64,000 nucleotides of DNA, taken from the NCBI RefSeq assembly GCF_000005505.3, contig NC_016131.3:49213355-49277354 (forward strand), read 5' to 3'. This DNA is from Brachypodium distachyon (Eukaryota; Streptophyta; Magnoliopsida; Poales; Poaceae). The notes under the pieces are model-generated. The model saw nothing but the letters and a program-made list of their open reading frames with translations, ran no database searches and had not been told where the DNA came from. A program made the position numbers and the translations under genes. Positions 44,801 through 56,080 of this stretch are shown piece after piece. Within the stretch, counting starts at the first letter, position 1. Each line of letters starts with the position of its first letter.

Positions 44801-45494
44801 TAAGAGCATTAACCTTGGGTCTCTTAAGCTCATGGGTTGACTTGTACCGGATGCGTCTCTTGTCTGGGGTAGTGAGTGTGACAGTCCTCTAGGCACAATC
44901 TACTAATCCTTCATATAAGGTCAACCAGTCCATTTCCAGGATTAGGTCCAGTCCTCGGGAATCTATAACTATGAGATCAGAGGGAAAAATGTGTCTCCCA
45001 ATACTTAGCGGTAGCTGGCGACAGTGTCGGGTTGCTATCATTATTCCACCCGGTGAGTTTACTTTCATAGGTCTACTCATGGTCTCAGAGGGTAATTTGC
45101 CTCTTTCTACTAATACTCTTGAAATGAACGAATGCGACGCTCCAGTGTCAAACAGAACTAGTACTTCAAAAGCATTAATGTGGAAGGTGCCAAGTATGAT
45201 ACCTGGTTCCTCGGTGATCTCTTCCACATCCACGTGATTCACATGGCCCTTCTGGAATGGATTGGGCTTGTTCCCAGTGCCATCCTGGTTGTCTGGACAG
45301 TTGGTGGCGTAGTGTCCCATCTTGTGACATTTAAAGCATTCCACCTTGCTCATGTCCTTGTTGGCATTGTGATTCTGACCATTTCCATTCTGGCCATTGC
45401 CGTTATTCCTACCATTGCTATTGCCATTGATGGGCCTTGGGCGAGGGAACTGATGCTGTTGCTGATGCTGGTGCTGCTGAATTGTAAGCATTAG
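41832..45494 (-). mobile_element. Tekay-clade chromovirus, element 2 (gag 5' part missing)
   Basis: The protease-to-chromodomain region is complete in order. The left side ends in a polypurine tract (AAGGGGGTTAGGTC) and the LTR start at 41831. The right side breaks off at about 45494 inside gag, before the zinc knuckle, where unrelated sequence begins. Confidence 0.9.
41844..45491 (-). pseudogene. Tekay element 2 gag-pol, two stops, 5'-truncated
   Basis: One frame spans 45491 to 41844 with only two stops, at 44889 (TAG where element 1 has Lys) and 42201 (TGA where element 1 has CGA). The 862-codon piece 44789-42201 holds reverse transcriptase ([14 protein letters not shown]), RNase H ([12 protein letters not shown]), the integrase zinc region ([11 protein letters not shown]) and DDE core (SDRGTQF, QTERVN). 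The knuckle CFKCHKMGHYATNC and protease LFDTGASHSF lie upstream, and the chromodomain downstream. It is better preserved than element 1, so probably younger, but not functional as it stands. Confidence 0.92.
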
Positions 45495-45576
45495 GTTTCA
45501 TTTCCATTCGCAATGGACTTTCTTTTAACCATGCTTTTCCGCAACAACGTGCGGGGAATTCATCTAGTTGGTATAG

Positions 45577-46003
45577 ATAGCCACAACACAAGACAAATAT
45601 GATTGTCAAGCAACTTTGCACAAAATATCCCGCAAGAAGAAAAAAAATCCCCTCTTGGAGAAACTTGTGCCTCGCCGAACCGTCATCCACCGACATCCTC
45701 CAACGCCACCATGGCAGCGCCGAAAAAAAAGGGCAAACAACTGCCATACCAAGATCTAGAAGAGCACTTTCGCATGCAAGGATGCTTTCCGAGCCGATGA
45801 ACCGGACCATCGCAAGCAACGACACCGGGACTTTGTGGCACGTCGGCCGGATATCTTCCCCGTGGTCACCAGAACTCGACGCCGTCAACTTCATCCAACG
45901 TAGTCGAAGAAGAGGAACGCCGCCACCTGCCATCATCCACACATCCAATTGCAAGACAGCAGACACAACTAAAACAACCAACACGTCGCTACCCGCAAGA
46001 GTG
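45577..46003. repeat. interspersed repeat, copy 1 of 2
   Basis: CACAAGACAAATATGATTGT and 'cttgtgcctcgccgaaccgtcatccac' match 58380-58815 closely for about 430 bp. A minus-strand ORF of 211 codons overlaps but is not shared in full with the other copy. The family is unknown. Confidence 0.8.
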
Positions 46004-47316
46004 CCGACTGCTAACCATGAGACACAAATCTCGCCGGATCCAAAGATCAGCAAGATGACCGGGCCACCCGCCCCTCGACTCCACAGGTTAGAGCGACACC
46101 AAGATGGAGGAAGAGCAGAGACAAATTATTCAGACGCGGCGCCGTCTCCTCCATAGAAGCAACTCCTCAAGAAATACTATGCCAACCTAACCACAGGCCG
46201 GAGCATTGGGGTCCCCACCCCTTCCCATCGCCTGAAGCGGCAGACGAAGGAGGCAAGGACCGGTGGCTTGGCGCTGTAGTCCGGGCAGATGAGATCGCCA
46301 CTTGAGATCCCTTTCCTCGCTGGGAATGGTTCCTTATACGGGATAAGTTGTATGACAAACATGTCCCGTTTCTGTTCTTTTTCCATGCTGACATGGATAA
46401 GTTGTGGGCCCCACCCACATAATCACACTCACACCGACTAAGGACAAGTGACGGCCCACCATCAATTTGCTCTTTTGCATCCATGTCCGAAAATGCTTCA
46501 CAGATATTTTCTCGCGCAAGTGTCTGGCTCAGATCCATTTGCAGCAAAAGATGCCCTCTCAGCACGGATTCACTTGAAAGATGGTCGACAGGAGCTATTT
46601 GGCCGTCCATAAAATGCTCAGAGACCTTTGGCAACCCAAAAGGTAGTGTATATGATCCATTACATCCAAACAAAGTGGGCTCAGGCAAGACAACTCGAAA
46701 GATGGGAGCCAGGAGTAATTGGCCCCAAAAGCACGTCCCAATGCAGCGACTCAATTTGGCGGTCGTGCGCTTTTTTATGCGGGACGATCCATTTTCTATA
46801 GAGTTTGCACCGGATAGCTATTTTCACCGGATAGGCCGCCGTATAAAGAGTAAAATGCACTGACGGTCACTCAATTTTGTTTCGACTCTCAATTTAGTCA
46901 TTAAATTTTAGAAATCAAAAGTTACGGTCCGTGAACTTGACGAAACATCCCACATACGCTAGACTTCGTGTAACTAAAAAACTTATTGTGGCGTCCTGCT
47001 AAGAGATGTGCAATGACAATATTAAGATACTAATTGTGGTATCTACATATATGAGTTCCATCTCGAAATTTTTCCAACTAAATATGACCCACCGCCTATC
47101 GAGGTTACGTGAAGTCAGTTTGATTTGAACATTTTAAATTTTATCATATTTCTACCATTTTATTTTTTTAATATAAACTTATTGTTTGTTTCTCAAGATG
47201 GATCATGTTCTAGATCTATGAAATTCAAAAGTCGGACTATTAACGGTGATGGTTGCATAATGGTATTGTTGGGTAATTTTCTTCAATCAAGTTCACGGTT
47301 ATGATTGATTAACGCA
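46004..47316. other. intergenic, no gene recognised
   Basis: A 126-codon plus ORF (46483-46863) and a 195-codon minus ORF (46167-46754) overlap each other without motifs. From 46855 the sequence becomes AT-rich. Confidence 0.4.
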
Positions 47317-47414
47317 CTCCCTCTGTCCCATGTTAAACGACTCAAATATGTCCAATTATGAATATACCTATGCCTAAGAAACGTCACTTAATATGAGATA
47401 TGAGACGGAAAGAG
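47317..47414. mobile_element. degenerate Stowaway-like MITE
   Basis: CTCCCTCTGTCCCATGTTAA and an imperfect inverted end 'gagacggaaagag' precede TA at 47415. The left TA is not preserved. The interior has complementary segments. Confidence 0.6.
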
Positions 47415-47416
47415 TA

Positions 47417-48285
47417 CTTGTTTTTTTTAGATTTTCTACTTCTCTTTTTTTTCTGGTTGATCTGCATAAACTTTTAGTATGAAATAGGTGTTGAGATTGG
47501 AAACAACTATCGCGTGAAACATCTTAAAATTCTCAAGAGTTTCTAAGCCCTGCCTGGTAATATTTAGGTATTTTACACGTCACCAATTAGGTCGTTCCTT
47601 GTTCAAGACTATTTCTAACTGATGCTACATCAGAAGCAGATGGGCGACAACATCCATTCCCGAATAATAAGAGAGAAAACTGCGACCTAATCGACCAATG
47701 ACCAAACTTGCAACAGGAAGAACACAGAGAAACAGAAAACCAAAAAGTACAGTGAACTATTGTCAGGACAAGAGAAATCTGTGGATCTTGGTCCAGGCAT
47801 ACACTCTCTTCTGGCCGAACAAGCTTACATGACATAGTTATGAGTTTATATGAGTTTACATGGACAACCTCAAAGGAAGTTAAACCTACTAAGCTCTTGA
47901 GTTGCACGGTGATTGTCTCGGCTGTTCAGGTTGACGAAGTTGTGCCGAGTGTTAGTCTGAAGAATCGTGCGTCTATCTCGCCAGCATCTGCTTCTGAGTG
48001 TAGGGGGTCAGACAGAGGCCTCAAATCGACCCACTAGTGGTTCAGCTGTAAATTGTTTGCCATATTAAATCAGCGGGACAACTTCAGATCAGAAAGGAAA
48101 AGCTAATAACATAAAAGGTGTTACCATCAAGCTGTTCCTAGTTCAAAAACCAAACTGCTTCCTCTATCTTGGTTGTGTATATCAGCAGCAAATGTTCCAC
48201 ACACTACAGTGAGAATATCATTTTAACTTGGACGGGGAAATCACCGGGGCTTGTTATTTAGTCTTCGATTGATCACCTCAGCTCA
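47417..48285. other. downstream region of the MORF-type gene
   Basis: No domain-bearing ORF. The part nearest 48285 is expected to hold the 3' UTR of the minus-strand gene. A 106-codon minus ORF (47587-47907) has no motif. Confidence 0.4.
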
Positions 48286-51200
48286 TCACCGTTGTTGGTT
48301 CTCCCTCCTCCGAGCATAGCAGGTCCTGTCATTGTACCTAGGCCTATCTGATGCTCTCTGAGGCACAGGCTCCACCCTTCTCTGCCTCTCCGGAGACCTC
48401 TGGACAATCTCTCCATTAACAAAAAGCTCAGCTGCAAAATCAAATAGATCGGAGAATATGAATATGTTGCTTCTAGTCCTATAAGGGTAATCTAAACAAC
48501 CTAGATTAATCCAAAGACATTGCAATGTTATACAGGCTAGACAGGATAACATAATAGCTGTAAATGCATTGTTGAGGTTTTGCCTCCACTGATCAGCATT
48601 ACTGTACCCGAGTGCAGAACCAATGACAGGGTTTTGCTTCAAGTCCGTTAGCATTTAAAACAAGGAATTGCAAACTAACAACATACAGAAATAACTGTAA
48701 TTCAGATAGAACCCACAATGGAAGTAAAACAGCATCATAGATGTGATTCACAAGAAAATGCTATAATAGCTAATTAAGCTCACTGAAATTTGGTGAACGA
48801 CAATCATGGTTATGATGTTTCATTTCTACTGATCTGATCTGTGAGACTCTGACACACTTTATTGAGGGGCACGGACATTACAGAGAGGCTTGTTACAAAG
48901 TCCATCAGCAATAAATACAAGATACTGCCAACTAAGCTCAGCTGCTTTGCCAAAATGGACAACAAGACAGGCTTGGCGAAGAATGGCAACTAATTCTCAG
49001 AACAGATAAAAGAGACAGAAATATATCATCAATGTCTCATCTCCACTGATCAGAAACCTATTTTGCCAAGGTGCTGAACCGTTAGAGAGACATTTGTTCT
49101 TAGTCATTAGCATTCAAAGCAAGAAATTGCCAACTAGGCTTCTCCGTTTTGCCAAGATGGACTACAAGACAAGTTTTGTGAAGAATAGTCACTGACCAAA
49201 CTCAAAAATAATAGATACCTTGAAATAAGCAACAACCCAAGAGGCGGTAAATGTGTCACTCATGTTTCATCTCCACTGATCAGAACCTCATTTCACTGAG
49301 GAGCTGAACCGTTAGAGAGACATTTTTTCTTTGTCCATGAGCATTCAAAGCAGGACATTGCCTTTAAGATGTCACAGCTTTGCCAAGATGGACTAAAGAA
49401 CCTTTGGTAAAGAATGAACACTAGTTAAACTCAAAAGAGTTCCGAAGGCAGCAAATGGGTTACTTGATGTCTCATCTCCACTGATCAGAACCCCATTTTA
49501 CCGAGGTGCTGAACCGTTAGAGAGACATTGTTCTTAGTCCATTTGCATTCAAAGCAAGACATTGCCAAGCAGGCTTTCTCACTTTGCCAAGATGGACTGC
49601 AGTACAAGTTTGGTGAAAAAACAGTCAGTTGGCAACAACTCCAAAATAGATCAATGGCTTCAAATAAGAAAAATCCCCAACATGCGGTAAATATGCTATC
49701 GAAACACATTTTACAGAGTTGCTGATCGGCTAGCGAGACATATTTTTCTTAGTCCATTAACATTCAAAGCAGGGATTTGCCTATCCTCATAGGCTTGCCA
49801 ATATGGACTAGAGCATTTAAGGCCTAGGTTCGGGTCTGAAAAAATTGTCATCATAATGAACTGATTTAAATGTGTCCCTAATATTTCATCTCCACTGATC
49901 AGAACCTCATTTCACTGAGGAGCTGAACCGTTAGAGAGACAGTTTTTCTTAGTCCATTAGCATTCAAAGCAGGACATTGCCTTTAAGACGTCACAGCTTT
50001 GCCAAGATGGACTAGAGAAACCTTTTGTAAAGAATGACCACTATTTAAATGCAAAAGAGAATCAAAAGGCCCTAAATGAGTTAATTGATGTCTCATCTCC
50101 ACTGATCAGAACCTCATTTACCGTGTGCTGAACCGTTAGAGAGACATTGTTCTCAGTCCATTAGCATTCAAAGCAAGACATTGCCAAGTAGACTTCCTCA
50201 CTTTGCCAAGATGGACTGCAGTACAAGTTTGGTGAAGAACAGACACTTGAGAAGAACTCTAAAATAGATTAATGGCTTCAAAGAAGAAAAGCCCCAACGG
50301 GTGGTAAATGTGCTACTGAAACACATTTTACAGAGTTTCTGATTGGCCAGGGAGACATATTTTCTTAGTCCATTAACATTCAAAGCAGCGATTTGCCCAA
50401 AGTCATAGGCTTGCCAATATGGACTAGAGCATTTAGGGGCTAGGTTGGGTCTTAAAAAATGTCATCGTGATTTGAATGCTAAAGAATCATTCTACAAGCT
50501 AGAACTTATCATGAGGAACAACCATAGGCATAGATATGAAAAGATGAACTGATCTCCTGAAAGAAAAAAAGCTACCTCCATAGTCCTTGTTCTCAGGATC
50601 AACATATGAATCGGGAAGCACAAACAGAACACCAGGAATGCCTATAACATATCAAACAGTGCATTAGATGTACATCCTCTTTAAAAAGGAATAAGAGAGC
50701 AATACTTGGTAACAAACAATAAACCTTACAGCTTGTTGGATGTCTCCTCATCGATCTCACACCCGAAACCGAAGTACCGCTCACACGAGACATTGTAAAT
50801 CTTCTTCTTGGCCTCCTCCTCGCTGCATCACAGACAAGCCGAAACAAAAGTTAGCTACCCCTATCTCTCAGCAGCCATGCGTGTGTGCTGTGGATGCTGT
50901 CACGAAATGGGGGAGGGGAAGACATGGATGGGAGGGCGGGTAGTAGAGGTGTACCTTCCGAGGATCTTGGCGAGGGTCTGGATGTAGCAGTCGATCATCT
51001 GCTGCTTGGTGGCGCCCTCCCCGCCGGGCTTGTCCATGACGATGAGCCAGTGCTCGTAGTCGCACCCGGGGAACAGCGGCGCCATCTCCGTGGGCGCGCG
51101 TTCCCCTCCTCCTCCGCCGCCGGACCGCGTCGGGGAGTACCCGTCGCCGCCCGGCCGCCGCGCCATCCCGCGCAGGAAGCCGAGGCGGGGGGCCACGACC

Positions 51201-51334
51201 GCCGGGCGCAGCAGCGGCTCATGTACTGCCGCTGCCACGCACGGGCCGCGGCGGAGAAGGGAGGATATGGAGGAGGCGGAGGAGGACGCGCGTCGAGACA
51301 GGAGCCTCCGGGCTCCGGCGGCGGCGGCGGCCAT
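48286..51334 (-). CDS. MORF/DAG-type organellar RNA-editing factor, four exons
   Basis: Exons: 51334-50955, 50822-50730, 50641-50576 and 48431-48286. The N terminus is Ala/Ser/Arg-rich like a mitochondrial or plastid transit peptide ([16 protein letters not shown]). The MORF domain starts at [19 protein letters not shown] and continues in exons 2-4 with [20 protein letters not shown], then [20 protein letters not shown], then [20 protein letters not shown] and a basic tail. MORF proteins bind PPR editing factors and aid C-to-U editing in organelles. Exon 1-2 and 3-4 junctions keep frame. The exon 2-3 junction does not: after codon AAG CT the donor GTAAGG comes about five bases too early, so frame is lost. 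It may be a pseudogene, or there may be a sequencing error or unusual splicing. Confidence 0.8.
48432..50575 (-). other. large third intron of the MORF-type gene
   Basis: The donor (GGAG|GTAGCT at 50575) and acceptor (TTTTGCAG at 48432) join Gly to Ala in frame (G|CT GAG). At 2144 bp it is far longer than the first two introns, because of tandem repeats. Confidence 0.78.
48830..50465. repeat. higher-order tandem repeat inside the MORF intron
   Basis: About 200-bp units contain CATCTCCACTGATCAGAACC, 'gctgaaccgttagagagaca', 'cattcaaagcaggacattgcc' and 'tttgccaagatggact'. Three subtypes (A near 49262, B near 49467, C near 49701) recur in the same order near 49886, 50089 and 50317, so the higher-order period is about 620 bp. 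Two older, more divergent units precede them (about 48840 and 49033). Confidence 0.85.
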
Positions 51335-51677
51335 CTTCGTTAAACCCTAGCAGCAGCGGCGGCGGCGGCTACACTGTGTTCTTTCTGAGCTGCGTATGAC
51401 GGTGATGGGTTTTACTATGGATCCCAAATGGGCCGGGTGGGCCTCGACGGACTTTTTTTTTGTTGCAGCACAACGAAACATGAAGATCAAGATCGGTTAC
51501 GTCTTCTCAAAAAAAGAAAAGAAAAAAGATCAAGATCGGTTACGGATTCCATTCCGTCCCGTTTCCTTGTCGGATACTACAAGTGACAGCTGATTCGACG
51601 GCACGGTTCATACATATATATGCAGCTAGCGGAACGTACGAAAAGTTGTCAAAGTGTTTAGAAGGAAAAGTCGAGAC
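51335..51677. promoter_or_regulatory. divergent intergenic region between two genes
   Basis: The start codons lie head to head, 343 bp apart. AAACCCTAG near 51344 is a telo-box on the MORF side. CATACATATATATGCAG near 51610 is a candidate TATA region for the plus-strand gene. A 16-bp direct repeat, GATCAAGATCGGTTAC, occurs near 51485 and 51528. I found no clear heat-shock element (GAANNTTC). Confidence 0.6.
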
Positions 51678-54297
51678 ATGTTGTGGCAAGCGATATTGGC
51701 CAAGAACGTGTTAGTCTTGGCCGGAGCATCCGCCGCCGCTGCCACGGCCGCCATGTTCTGGGCGAGGTCCGCCAAGCAGCAGCCCGTGGGCAGCAGCTAC
51801 AGACAGCTCGCGCCCTTGGACGCTACCACGCTCGACCCGGTCATCGGCCGCGACGCCGAGATCGACCGCGTGGTGTGCATCCTCTGCCGCCGGACCAAGA
51901 ACTGCGCCGCGCTCGTCGGCCCTGCCGGGGTCGGCAAGACGGCCATCGCCGAGGGCCTCGCGCGGCGCATCGCGTCCGGGGACGTTCCCGCCGCGCTCGC
52001 CGGGGCGCGCGTCCTGCAGCTCAACGTCGCGGCGATGGTGGCGGGCACCAAGTGGCGCGGCATGTTCGAGGCGCGCCTCAGGAGCGCCATCCGGCGGGTG
52101 GAGGAGTCGGCCGGCAAGGTCATCCTGTTCGTCGACGAGATGCACATGCTCGTCGGCGCCGGGGACAACCGGGACGGCACCGTCGACGCCGCCAACATGC
52201 TCAAGCCGGCACTGGCACGCGGCCGCATCCGCTGCGTCGGCGCCACCACCGACGAGGAGTATCGCAAGTACATTGAGCCCGATGCCGCGCTCGAGCGCCG
52301 GTTCCAGAAGGTTGCCGTCGAGGAGCCCAACGTCGAGGCCACCGTCGCCATCCTAAGGGGGCTCAAGCAGCGGTACCAAGACCACCATGGCGTGGAGATT
52401 CAGGACGATGCTCTTATTGCTGCCACACACCTCGCTGACCGCTATATTACCGGTATTTACTGATGCTCATCTGTTGCTCCGTTTTATTTTTAATTAACAA
52501 TTTTTTTTAGCACGAACATGTGTGCTCCTTGTTTTTTTTTTACTTCGAATTTTGGAAAATCTAATGGTAATTGTGCAGCTGTATGCAAGAAATATGCTAC
52601 TAATTGTATTGGAATTGAGTACTACTCTATAATTTTTAAAATTTGGAAAGATTAGAGTAGATATGGAAATTAAGTGGATGGTTTTGTTGTTTTGTTAGGT
52701 CGCCAATTTCCGGACAAGGCAATTGATCTGATTGACGAGGCATGCGCTGGCGTCAAGTTGCATGTCGAAAAACAAAAACAAGTTGAAGATGAACAAAACA
52801 GCAGCTCTGTCAATGCACCCAAGGCGGGAATTGTTACCACAGGTCATGTTGCGCAGGTAACAAACCATTCCCAATCATATACTACTAGCTTGTGATGTTC
52901 TTGTCGTCATATTCTCTTATCTTGCTTGAAGGTTGTGAGTCGATGGACCAAAATTCCTTGCACCATACTTGATCCAGAGGATAATGACAAGTTGATCGGC
53001 TTACCGGGGAAACTGCATGAGAGAGTGGTAGGCCAGGATGAAGCGGTCAATTTGGTTGCCCGAGCAGTGCTACGGTCCCGGGTCGGCATTGGTCAATCCG
53101 ACCAACCAATAGCATCTTTCCTCTTTCTGGGTCCGATTGGTGTTGGGAAGACGCAGCTTGCCAAAGCTCTCGCGGAGAAGATATTTGACAACGAGAAGAT
53201 GTTGCGCCGTTTTGACATGTCCGAGTATGCTGGGAGCGGATCCGTGTCGCGTCTCATTGGGGGACCTCGAAGGTTTAGCTACATTTTAATTCTGCATGTG
53301 TTTATAATTTTTATATGGATCGTTGCTTAATTAATTACCTCGTCTCTCACTCAATTCATTTGCCTTTCTAAAGGTACGAAGAAGAAGGGCTACTCACCGA
53401 GGAAGCCAGGAGATATCCTTACAGTGTCATCCTTTTTGACGAGGTGGACAAGGCAGATCCATCGGTACTCAAGGTTTTTATTCAACTCCTTGATGATGGT
53501 ATCTTGACTGATGGCAAAGGACACGACGTGGATTTCAAGAATACTGTCATCGTCATGACCTCAAATCTAGGAGCAGAGCACCTAACGTCATCAAGAGAGG
53601 CTAAAGAAAACACAACGAAAGATGCACATGATCTTCTCATGAAACAGGTTAATTAATTAATTTGCGTTAATCTCCAAATGCTAGCTACAGCCTCGGACGT
53701 ACGAATATAATGGCTGCTGATTGCAATATACACACACACTCATGCAGGTTCGGAGACGCTTGAAGCCCGAACTTATTAGCAGGCTCAGTGAAACCGTGAT
53801 ATTTGAGCCGCTTTCACATAGCCAACTACGGGAGATCGTAAAAATCCAAATGGAGAGTGTCGCCGCCAATCTAGCCAACAAGGGTGTCTTTCTATTTGCA
53901 ACCGACGCGGCCTTGGACGTCATTTGGTCAGAGTCACACGACCCTGTAAGTAGAACTTTTTGGTATTTTCAACATCAGCACTACACAAATGAAGATCCAG
54001 CTAGTTTTATTTTAGCACAACCACTACTATTTATTTATTTATTTATTTATTTACTCATGTAGTTTAATATGTTTGTATGTTTTGGGTAACCATGAATCGC
54101 AGGTGTATGGCGCAAGGCCTGTGAAGATGTGGGTGCAGAAAAACGTGACGACAATTATTTCGGACATCCTAATCAACGGAGAAGCCCGCCAAGGCTCGAC
54201 GATCTCCATCGATGCTTCCCACGACAAGAAGGGGCTAAAGTACCAAGTGGTGAAGAAAGGGGATCCGTTTCCTGATCTAGGAGGCGGCCAGAGTTGA
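51678..54297 (+). CDS. Hsp100/ClpB (Hsp101)-like AAA+ ATPase, N- and M-domain-poor, six exons
   Basis: Exons 51678-52452, 52699-52856, 52932-53272, 53374-53647, 53748-53945 and 54103-54297 splice in frame to 646 aa. All introns are GT-AG. NBD1 has [15 protein letters not shown], Walker A GPAGVGKT, Walker [12 protein letters not shown] and [20 protein letters not shown]2 has [19 protein letters not shown], Walker A GPIGVGKT, Walker [11 protein letters not shown] and [10 protein letters not shown]. These match Hsp101 disaggregases. The Clp N domain is absent and replaced by a hydrophobic Ala-rich segment (residues ~8-30) that could be a membrane anchor or targeting signal. Only about 45 residues separate NBD1 from VVSRWTKIP, so the coiled-coil M domain is essentially gone. 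Pore-loop residues also differ (KWRG; no GYVG). Classical disaggregase activity is doubtful. Confidence 0.88.
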
Positions 54298-54365
54298 TTT
54301 TAGCCGTGCAATGGCCACTCGATCTCAGTATCTCATAGTAGTAACAAATAAAGATGAAAGCTCGT
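54298..54365 (+). terminator. 3' UTR and poly(A) signal of the Hsp100-like gene
   Basis: AATAAAG near 54346, about 50 bases after the stop codon, is a plausible plant poly(A) signal. Confidence 0.5.
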
Positions 54366-55208
54366 GCGAAAGCATGCATGCATACATAATTAATGCATAA
54401 TAAGTTGTTAGAGTGATTTACAATGAAGGAGGTTATATTGGTAGGTTTACTTAGTATTATTATTATTTTGAATGGTGTTGTACGTGATTTTTTTAATGGT
54501 GTTCTACGTAATCTTCTTTCGAGTGTCTCCTATGTAATATTTTTTTAAGGATATAAAGTGAATTTTAAATTGTATAACCTTTTAGAGACGGTTGAAATCG
54601 AACCTTCACTTTCCAATCCTTGAAATCAGCACTCTGAGTTTTTTTTTATATTTCCGGTCTATATTGCTCGTGAGAAGGTTTACAATCCCGAATGGTTGAC
54701 GTGGGCATGTGGCCCTGGTTGAGCCTAATAACATTGGCCGACGCTAACTCATATTGCTACGCTTGCTACCGAAAAATGGTGCCTATCCGAATCTGTAACA
54801 TTGGAGCAAAATCTCACATTCAATATCTTGGTTGGGACCATGATTAACCGGTGATTGCAACTAGAATATAACCCACTCATGCGTAATTAAACCAATCAGA
54901 AGCCTAAACCATCGATCAAACTAAAGTGGCAATTTTGTAATTTTCCGACCAGACAAATCCACCCAACAAACAATAGTTAGTCAACAATCAAATGCTTGAC
55001 CGTGGCCATGCCGGCAATCAAGGTCACTTGTGACCGGAAATAGAAAGGCCAGGGTGTTGATTTTAAGGATTAGGAGTTGGATGTTTGATTTTGACCGGCC
55101 CTGCAAACTCAAGGTTTCAAACACACACTTTATTGGCAATAGTCAGCCAACTATCTTAGGCTTGAACAACAATACCTGTAAAGTCGAGGTGCTGATTTAA
55201 GAAAGTTA
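54366..55208. other. intergenic, no gene recognised
   Basis: AT-rich non-coding DNA. No ORF with motifs and no clear repeat boundary. Confidence 0.4.
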
Positions 55209-55293
55209 CTCCCTCTTGATTCATAATAAATGTATCGAATTTAGTACAAAATTGTATACCAAGTTTGAGACACTTATCATGGATCGAAAGAGG
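55209..55293. mobile_element. short Stowaway-like remnant
   Basis: CTCCCTCTTGATTCATAATA follows TA at 55207-55208 and is answered by 'cttatcatggatcgaaagag' about 85 bp on. The right terminus is degenerate. Confidence 0.45.
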
Positions 55294-55499
55294 CAGATGT
55301 TAAATTTCGACAAATTAACACAGCTCTTTTCTGAATAGCATCGTAAGTAATCTTCTACGACGGAGAAGAATTTATGTCGGTTTTCTTAAACTGAGTGATA
55401 TGATTGTGTTGGGAAAATATTCCTTCTGATCTTCAAAATTTTCATTATTAAAAAAAGTGGAATTAAGGATCGGAGATTTTCTTTAAAGAAAAAAACTAG

Positions 55500-56080
55500 C
55501 TAGGGAACTGCCACGCTGGCGTGCGTAACGAACTCGACCGTTGGTTTTAGGTGCGCTGACGTAATCATTTGGGTCAGCGTGACAAATTAAAGGACGTACG
55601 TATGTGTACGCATGTCGCCGTAGAATCCATGCATGCAGTACGTACGTCGAGCTAGATATGTCAAATAATTAATGACTAAACTCGTCCGGCATGCAGCACT
55701 AGTCTGGACGTACGGCCGGGGCTTTGCCAAGACGCGCGCGCGAGCAGCAGGCAAACGCGCGGCACGTACGTCGTCGCTGCCTCGGCTATGATGAGCAGCG
55801 CGCGGTGCTCTCTCGTCCTGCAGGGGCCGGCGGCGGCATTGCTGTGCTTTCTTGGAGGCGTGGGCTGCTGCGGCGGCATGCATGGAGCTGCCTGTGTAGG
55901 GCTTGGACATAAAGCTCCAAACTCGACAATGTGTGCCTATCTTAAAATGGTGATGTTTTATATTGTTTATTAAGTAATTAAGTTGTCTGAATTAAGTGTC
56001 AGACTGTTTGTGTCAGTGTGTGTCTAGTTGGCTTGCTACTTTGCTAAACAGTGTTGTGTTTATACATTTGTGCTCCCGAG
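55500..56080. other. moderately GC-rich intergenic stretch
   Basis: Overlapping short ORFs on both strands around 55590-55970, without domains. No gene is called. Confidence 0.35.

Noticed and set aside
45418..46053. 211-codon minus ORF with hydrophobic stretches
   Set aside because: It spans the junction of the truncated Tekay element and the two-copy repeat. The second repeat copy does not keep the frame as a protein.
51711..52366. Minus-strand ORFs opposite exon 1 of the Hsp100-like gene
   Set aside because: High GC at third positions of the real exon opens the antisense frames.
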